Assembly (NCBI GenBank): GCA_949130495.1
Contig: OX422214.1
Coordinates: forward strand, 256,250,187 to 256,314,186
Length of the DNA stretch: 64,000 nucleotides
Source of the DNA: Sambucus nigra
Taxonomy: Eukaryota; Streptophyta; Magnoliopsida; Dipsacales; Adoxaceae
Direction of reading: 5' to 3'
The notes beneath the pieces were generated by a model, which saw only the letters and a program-made list of their open reading frames with translations, did not search any database and was not told where the DNA came from. A program made the position numbers and the translations under genes. Positions 58,265 to 64,000 of this stretch are shown one piece after another; the stretch's first letter is position 1; the number at the start of each line of letters is the position of its first letter.

Positions 58265-61094
58265 TGTGATAACCCGCCTACTAAAATAAGAGGTGGCCAA
58301 CCCAATACTTCAATAATCATAGGAATCATAGATGGACCATTCTTAGCATCACTGTCGTTAAAATATTAATACGAGATAACCACCAATTATTTTAGAAAAC
58401 GGACTATCAAATGAAATTTTGTAAGTTAAAAGAAAAGCACTTAGACAATCCAATTTGCAAAGAAGGTGGAGACCGAAAATCAACGGGTAATAGTAGAACA
58501 AAATGCATATAGTAATAACCGAATAAGCTGTCGGTTAACAAACCAATACAAATGGGTTACACCGAGTATTACAATTGAATATCACATTATAATAAATGAG
58601 TACAAAGAATGGGCAACACACCCGAATAAATAAACTGAACATAGCTAGAGTACAAAGATAGAAGCGTCTATGACGAATATCATACAACATCCGCAAAATG
58701 CTACAGCTCCAGGACAACAGGAATGGAGAGGTCAATATGGGCGTCCTTGCGAAGGAGCACCTGGACGAACAAAGATTTCATGCAAAACAAAGAGATATAA
58801 ATGGGTCAGGGCCCGGTTTGATATGATCACCATGTGAATAAAATGCATGACAATTATGAATATCTAATCACAATCATGAACTTAACTTTCTCTTGCAATT
58901 AATCATAAACTTTCTCACCCCTCATCTAAAAGCACAAACTAGCGCAATATCAATGAAAATGCTCAATGATCATATAAGCATGGAAGAACTCATCTACTTT
59001 CTCAATGAAACTTCATTTCAATTATTCACAATTCTACATGCACAGTTCCTTTTTCCCTTTTGGAAATATATATATATATATATATCAATTCATTTTACAA
59101 AATGTTTAACTAATTCAATTGCATTTCATATCTTCCCATTTCCCTTCTTACCTCCAGGAAATGTATTTAAAGCAAATTTATTGTCATAAAATGCTTTAAC
59201 ATCAATAATGTCCCACATTATTATGAACAGTTATATTTCATATCATATAACGATTCTAAGACCGCCCATCCGGGTTTCCCCACTGTGCGGGCATCCTACA
59301 ACGCGAGACGTCGGGAAGGAGCCATATACCTGCGACAGTGAGTCATAACCACACCCGGAATTACCTCACTTCGCAAAATAAACATATAATATAATAATCG
59401 GTCCTATGGTCGAGGACTATATTCACCCTGCATTCACTAGCCGAGGGACTTCACTTCATGTGTGTAACTTCCCTTATGATAGCGATTTAGAGAGGTGTGT
59501 ATATGTAAATTATCATTTACAAAAATCATTTTTCTATTTGAAAATATTCACTTGTTATATTTTCAAAATCAATTTATACTTAACCATTAAGTACCAAATT
59601 TTAGAATATGCATTTCTTATTCTTGAAGTCATATTTATTAATGACCTAGGACCCGAAGTGTAATTATCCTCACACTAGCCTCCAAAAGTCCAAAGTAATA
59701 TCGTAGTTCATCAAAAGTAATTTCCCATAATTCTAGTCTCCCAAGAGTCATAAACATTACCATTCTATGCCTTGTCAGTTCTAGCCTAACTTCTTATATC
59801 ATACAAAACATCAACCTCTATAACTAACCCTTAGGATAAGCCCAAATAACCCCATGCGAGCCTAGGATATTTGTCTCCCCAAAATAAACCTCTAATAATC
59901 TTTATTACTTCCCAAGAGAAGGTTCCTAAGACTTGAACCTAAAAGAAAAGGACTAAAAATAAAACTAGAAAAATATCACAAAAATAGGGTTTCCGAATTG
60001 ATTCGCCTAGGGCCGAATCGATTCGTCCCTGACTGCGAATCGATTCGCCCAAAAATGAATCGATTCGGTGAGGAAAATCAACCTACTGTCCTAGCACAAA
60101 TCGATTCATCCTTAACCCGAATCGATTTGGTCTCCTATACCTGTATCCTCCCCTGCTAGCGAATCGGTTCGCTGGGGAGGGCGAATCGATTCGCCCTGTT
60201 CGAATTGCCTAGAAATGGGCTACGGGTTGTATGAACCCTAAAAATTCCCAATTCCCAAATCTTCCATCTCCTTCAACTCCAACAACTAATAACCCCACCG
60301 AATCATTTCTACACAACTACTAACTAGTATATTCCCCTCCAACCAAATTTAAATAAAAAATTAAGGGTTTAAACACTAAAATCATCAAAAACCCATAAAT
60401 GGTTTAAATCTCAAAAATCCAACTATACATGCAATTTATCCACATTAAATCATGATCTAGCAAGTAAGAAACTTGTCTCAAGTTTGTAGTCTCGTATTCT
60501 CTTCCCGTAGCAATGATTTTCGGCTTCAAATCTTCATTTCTCTCTCTTTTCTCCATTCTCTCCCAAGTTCTCTCTTCTCTCTCTCTCTCTAAGTGTAAAA
60601 CATAAGAATGGGAAAAATAAAAGCGATTGGAAGACTTAAACGGGCCTTAAACATAAATTCCCCTCTTTTAAATTTTTATACGCTATTAAAATGACTCGTA
60701 ACTGCATAATTAAGTCATAACCTGTCAAAAGTGCCCGAAACTCAAAAATACAACTTGACACTTATTTTGACTATCTCAACTATTTCAAAACTAACCGCAC
60801 CCTCTAAATTTGCATCCGGAGTAACGTATAATATTTTAGGGTCCACCATCATTTTAATTCATTAATTATGCTCAAATGTAAATATAAGCCATAATCGTCG
60901 CTTAAAGCACAACGACGCAATAAAACACAACATAACACTATTTACCTTCTCATAACAGTAAATAGGCAAAACATGGTGAATATTATCTCTTAAATCACTT
61001 AAAATAATATTTACCTCAACTTTCTCTATTTTATAAAATTAGCCCATCAGGCAATTTAATATAAAATAATAACTCAAAATTATGGGTTGTTACA
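58265..61094 (-). repeat. Tekay-related solo LTR (2830 bp) inside LINE ORF2
   Basis: On the minus strand it starts TGTAACAACCCATAA and ends CGGGTTATCACA. On the plus strand the flanks are TGTGC (58260-58264) and TGTTC (61095-61099), a 5-bp duplication with one change. Removing the LTR and one copy restores the LINE reading WSKEH-YGDIFQ. Landmarks shared with the Tekay LTR include TTAGCATCACTGTCG and GGGTCAGGGCCCGG. It has no internal region, so it arose by LTR-LTR recombination. It carries the 21-bp-phased palindrome array at 59994-60193. Confidence 0.9.
59994..60193. repeat. Phased array of eight CGAATCGATTCG-type palindromes
   Basis: 12-mers start at 59994, 60014, 60036, 60056, 60097, 60118, 60160 and 60182. 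Intervals are 20, 22, 20, 41, 21, 42 and 22 bp, all near multiples of 21. Three copies are perfect palindromes; the others have one or two changes. Confidence 0.93.
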
Positions 61095-61099
61095 TGTTC

Positions 61100-61956
61100 C
61101 TTGCTCCACCTACTAAGCTTTTTCCTAATATTCTTCCATTTTAAAGAAATGGCTACAATTGGGTTAGAACAGTCAACTTCATTCCATGATACTTTAACAA
61201 TCTTCTTACACTCTTCCTTCTCAGTCCACAAATTGATAAACCTAAAGAATTTTGTTAGCATTTGATTAAGTTGATTGCCTCTAAGAGGAAGAGGATTGTG
61301 GTCTTACATACTCCTTTTTAATTGACTTACATCCCATTTAAGGTCCAAATAAAGGGTAGCATTATTCATGAGCACACTATGAAGCCTATATCAAATACTA
61401 CTATCCTCAATCCTCTTATTATGCCAAGTAAATTTTGATCCAAAAAATCCCACATTAGATAAACCATTCATTTCAATAACCTCTATAAATTCATACATTG
61501 CTCTATTATTAACTTCATTGCCTCCAGCCTTCTCTCTTGGATCTGTGATAATATTAAAATATCCTCCAATCAACCATGCAGAGCTTGTAGCAACATCATG
61601 TAAATACTCCCATAACACATTTCTTTCATTTTTAATGCAGCTGGCATAAACAAAACTACATTGAATAGTTTGATTTAGGCCTACCTGCTTAATTTTGAGA
61701 GAAATAAAATATGCCATTTCACACACAAGTTCCCATTCAACTTCATCTTTGAAAAAACACCAAACTTTGCTTAAACTATTGGATATACAATATCCAAAGC
61801 CCAATTTAGGGCAATAGTTATTATTTTCCCCAGCTCCTTCTTTGGCTCCAGCATAATCAGAAATTGTAACTTATGTATTTTTATTAATCTTCTAAGTCTT
61901 CTAATAGCACCCTTTTTAGAAATGTCCCTTATATTCCATATCACTACTTCTAACAT
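61100..61956 (-). pseudogene. LINE ORF2, 5' part: endonuclease
   Basis: Starts at ATG 61956 (MLEVVIWNIRDISKKGAI). The endonuclease motif that is normally GGDFN reads WLIGGYFNIITDPREK, with Tyr at 61561-61559 in place of Asp. SKFTWHNKR follows near 61410. A frameshift lies near 61800 and further stops near 61390. The last segment, WSKEH, runs up to the solo LTR at 61094. Confidence 0.8.
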
Positions 61957-61959
61957 TTG

Positions 61960-63557
61960 GAATAGTATGAGTATTTTGAGTTTGAGTTAGACATTAGAAT
62001 CCTTGTTGTGCTACTAACTTGGACCTTTTTATTGCTCCCCTTTACTGTAAACTTCTTATTTCTAGTAACTGTGGTAAAACCATCAAGGTTATCACTTTAT
62101 TTAGCTGAGTTTTGGCTTCCATCATCTTCTTGTTGAAATTAAGATACTTTATAGGCAATAGGGTTGTCTGCATGCATATATTATGTTTGTACATCCTCTT
62201 GCAGAGACCTTATGTTTTCCTGTTGTTGAATCTCCTCATCAGGTGGCATTGTGGTTTCTTGCAAATATCAACCATTCTTAACAGATGTTATAATGTCATT
62301 TAGAGTCATAACAGACTGACTTGTCATTGTCTCTAGAAGCATTCGGCCTTGTCGTTGAATCTGGCTATCTGAGTTGGAACTGTTATTTTTCACTGTCTTC
62401 CTATTTGCCTTTTCTAAACTATTTGTACCCCTAACAGGAGTAATAGTTACTAGTTACTACTGGTGCTCTTTATACCCTATTTGATTGGCCTTCTTGAAAT
62501 AAGAGGATATTAGATTTTGTTTTATCCTTTTATAAAGAATTGAGCTTTTGTCTTTTATTTCTCCCTCCTGAACATCTGATTTATTTTTACCTTCCTGATT
62601 TTCCATTGTAGTTGGTTGCACAAAGGTTCTCCAACCCCATTCTGAGGTTGTTTCTTGATAAGTTGCCACTGTAGAGTTTATATAATGACCATCTACCTAT
62701 TCAATCTTCTTCATTCTTGACTCTTTGTTGAGATAGCATTGATCTTGAACATGTCCCATTTTCCCACAAAAAAATTAATATGGAGGCAAGTATTCATATA
62801 TTATAGTCTTCCAGAAACCAGTGCCCTTATTTTTATTGCCAATCCACACTCTAGAGGGCAAAGTCTTCTTCAAATCAATCTCTACACAAATTCTAGCCAC
62901 ACTAAGTCGAGCAATGGAGTCAATGGAATTATAAATTTTAAGAGGGGTTCCAACCACTGCAATGGAGAACAAGGCCTGTTTGTTATAAAAATGGATTGGG
63001 AGAAGTGGGAGCAATATCCAGGAAGGAACAATGGATGATTCCTTATCAGGGTGAAACTCCATATCCCATTTAAAAGAACGCATAGGAAATTATTGAATGA
63101 ACCAAGTTTCCTCCATCCATAGACGATGAAAGTCTTCTACATGAGCCAATCTAATCAAGATATGCTTTTGGTCAATCAAACATATATGAAAGTTTGCTTT
63201 GAGTTGAATATATGAAAAGAATTTATGGATATCATTAATAGAAGGGCTACCATGTGAGAATTTCCCTATCAACGTGTGTTTGAAAAGACTTCCCATCTCT
63301 TTTATGGTTGAATCATCATATATAATCGATGGTTCACCTTTGTAGGTAGATATATTTTGTAAAGCAATGAGGTTTAAACTTTGATAACAAAGGGCGGTTG
63401 CAAAAGATTTTTGTTTGGAAAGTGTTTGGTTTGTAGGTTCTGCTGTTGAAGAATTTTATTAAATGAGTTGAGGATCATAATGTTTAGGTGGGGTTATTAT
63501 TTGGGAATGTGAAGGTAAAATGCCATCCCCCTCATGGGAGGCAAGAGAGGGTGCCAT
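61960..63557 (-). pseudogene. LINE ORF1 (DUF4283-type), broken
   Basis: One frame from ATG 63557 (MAPSLASHEGDGILPSHS) to 62457 is interrupted by paired TAA TAA near 63460 and by single stops near 63087, 62772 and 62700. DUF4283-like features: KHTLIGKFSHGSPSINDIHK, FHICLIDQKHILIRLAHVED, FHRLWMEETWFI and LPLLPIHFYNKQAL. A knuckle remnant reads FCGKMGHVQDQC, with its first Cys lost. Below 62457 further ORF1-like sequence continues in other frames (for example PPDEEIQQQENIRSL) to just before ORF2. Confidence 0.75.
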
Positions 63558-63703
63558 GCAACCCTAGAGAATCCTAGGATCGTGAGAGACAGAGAGGATT
63601 GGTTTATTGGGAATTATTTTTTTAAAATGATTTCTAAAATTAACTTTTGAATTTAGTTTTCATATATATACACTTTATAATATTGTTATTGTTAAAATTG
63701 TAG

Positions 63704-64000
63704 TCTTAAATATAATATAATGTTACAAGAAATGATAGAGGGCATGTCCAACAGTCAGTCTCAGTGTATCCCCAATAACATTCAATCAGATGCCCTAACC
63801 AAGGTGTTAGGGAGGGACAAGAGGTGTGGGATCATGTATGCTAAGTACCAGATTACATCACAGTGCACATTTATTAGACGAGATCTCTTCAGTGAGGGGT
63901 GAGGTGGAGAGGGGATTGGAAGAAGGTGACAAGATGAAAGGAGAGGTGTCAGAGCTTCGGAAGGACATGACACTCCTAACGAATGAAATTCATGGGTTGG
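63704..64000 (+). pseudogene. En/Spm-type Transposase_24-like gene, 3' part, runs off the window
   Basis: After an acceptor (GTTAAAATTGTAG, 63691-63703) the frame reads LQEMIEGMSNSQSQCIPNN, then DALTKVLGRDKRCGIMY. DAL(T/S).VLG is the conserved C-terminal motif of plant En/Spm transposase-associated proteins. A frameshift near 63893 leads to a coiled-coil frame (RGEVERGLEEGDKMKGEVSE) that is open to the end of the window. With 54041-54863 it forms one gene whose intron received the LINE. The intron flank CATATATATACAC to 63703 belongs to the same intron. Confidence 0.55.

Larger units (their letters stand above)
54887..63649 (-). mobile_element. Full-length L1-type LINE, interrupted by a solo LTR
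   Basis: Flanked by the 12-bp duplication AATTTAGTTTTC at 54875-54886 and 63650-63661. The minus strand ends in TATATATAAAAAA next to the left copy. Without the solo LTR (58265-61094) and its duplicated 5 bp the LINE is about 5.93 kb. Order: ORF1 (DUF4283 type), ORF2 with endonuclease, RT and a C-terminal RNase H. It is a different subfamily from the LINE at 1255-6894, which has no RNase H. Endonuclease and RT active-site residues are mutated and many stops are present. Confidence 0.9.

Overview
This window is nuclear DNA of a flowering plant, most likely a eudicot. It is AT-rich and dominated by transposable elements: Tekay-, Tat- and Athila-type Ty3/gypsy elements, plant L1-type LINEs with DUF4283-like ORF1 proteins, En/Spm (CACTA) pieces, MITEs and TA/GA microsatellites. 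I found no intact cellular gene. The only host-gene homology I recognise is one kinase exon resembling plant MPS1/TTK. The species cannot be named from the sequence.

Layout. 1-1241 is featureless AT-rich DNA. 1255-6894 is a full-length but decayed L1 LINE (minus strand) with a 13-bp target duplication. 7.0-10.09 kb is intergenic with two small inverted-repeat MITEs. 10098-33226 is a Tekay/Del-type chromovirus on the minus strand (2.9-kb LTRs, TSD AAGTT, iMet PBS, chromodomain). Its reverse transcriptase is split by a second element, a Tat-lineage Ty3/gypsy element on the plus strand at 15283-27681 (579-bp LTRs, TSD CCCGC). The Tat element carries gag-PR-RT-RH-aRH-IN in one reading frame with four stops, a 3' array of hairpin-forming tandem repeats, and a large antisense accessory gene for which I reconstruct four exons and three phase-compatible introns. 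By my hand count the LTR pairs differ by about 1.6% (inner) and about 2.2% (outer), in agreement with the nesting order.

33.2-41 kb holds a 364-bp hairpin MITE, an orphan Athila 5' end (LTR, PBS, broken gag), the end of one CACTA-like element and the promoter-bearing 5' end of another. 41.1-53.9 kb is bracketed by an inverted duplication of about 730-750 bp that looks like a gene leader. Inside it are a Tekay-like LTR remnant, another LTR-like block, the kinase exon, and a 2.2-kb solo LTR with TSD TATAC. From 54.0 kb to the right edge lies a decayed En/Spm-type Transposase_24-like gene. Its intron was hit by a second full-length L1 LINE (54887-63649, 12-bp TSD), and that LINE's ORF2 was in turn hit by a Tekay-like element now reduced to a 2.83-kb solo LTR (58265-61094).

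The strongest unexplained signal is in the LTRs. Several carry dense arrays of 12-14-bp perfect palindromes: CGAATCGATTCG spaced at about 21 bp or twice that, and TCGTTCGAACGA-type units at about 14-17 bp. They sit about 0.9-1.3 kb from the LTR 5' end in three related but diverged Tekay-like LTRs, and a similar array lies in an apparently different LTR-like block. The second notable system is the spliced antisense gene of the Tat element. Both nested gypsy elements have decayed almost only by premature stop codons compatible with C-to-T change, with no frameshift seen in their main reading frames.
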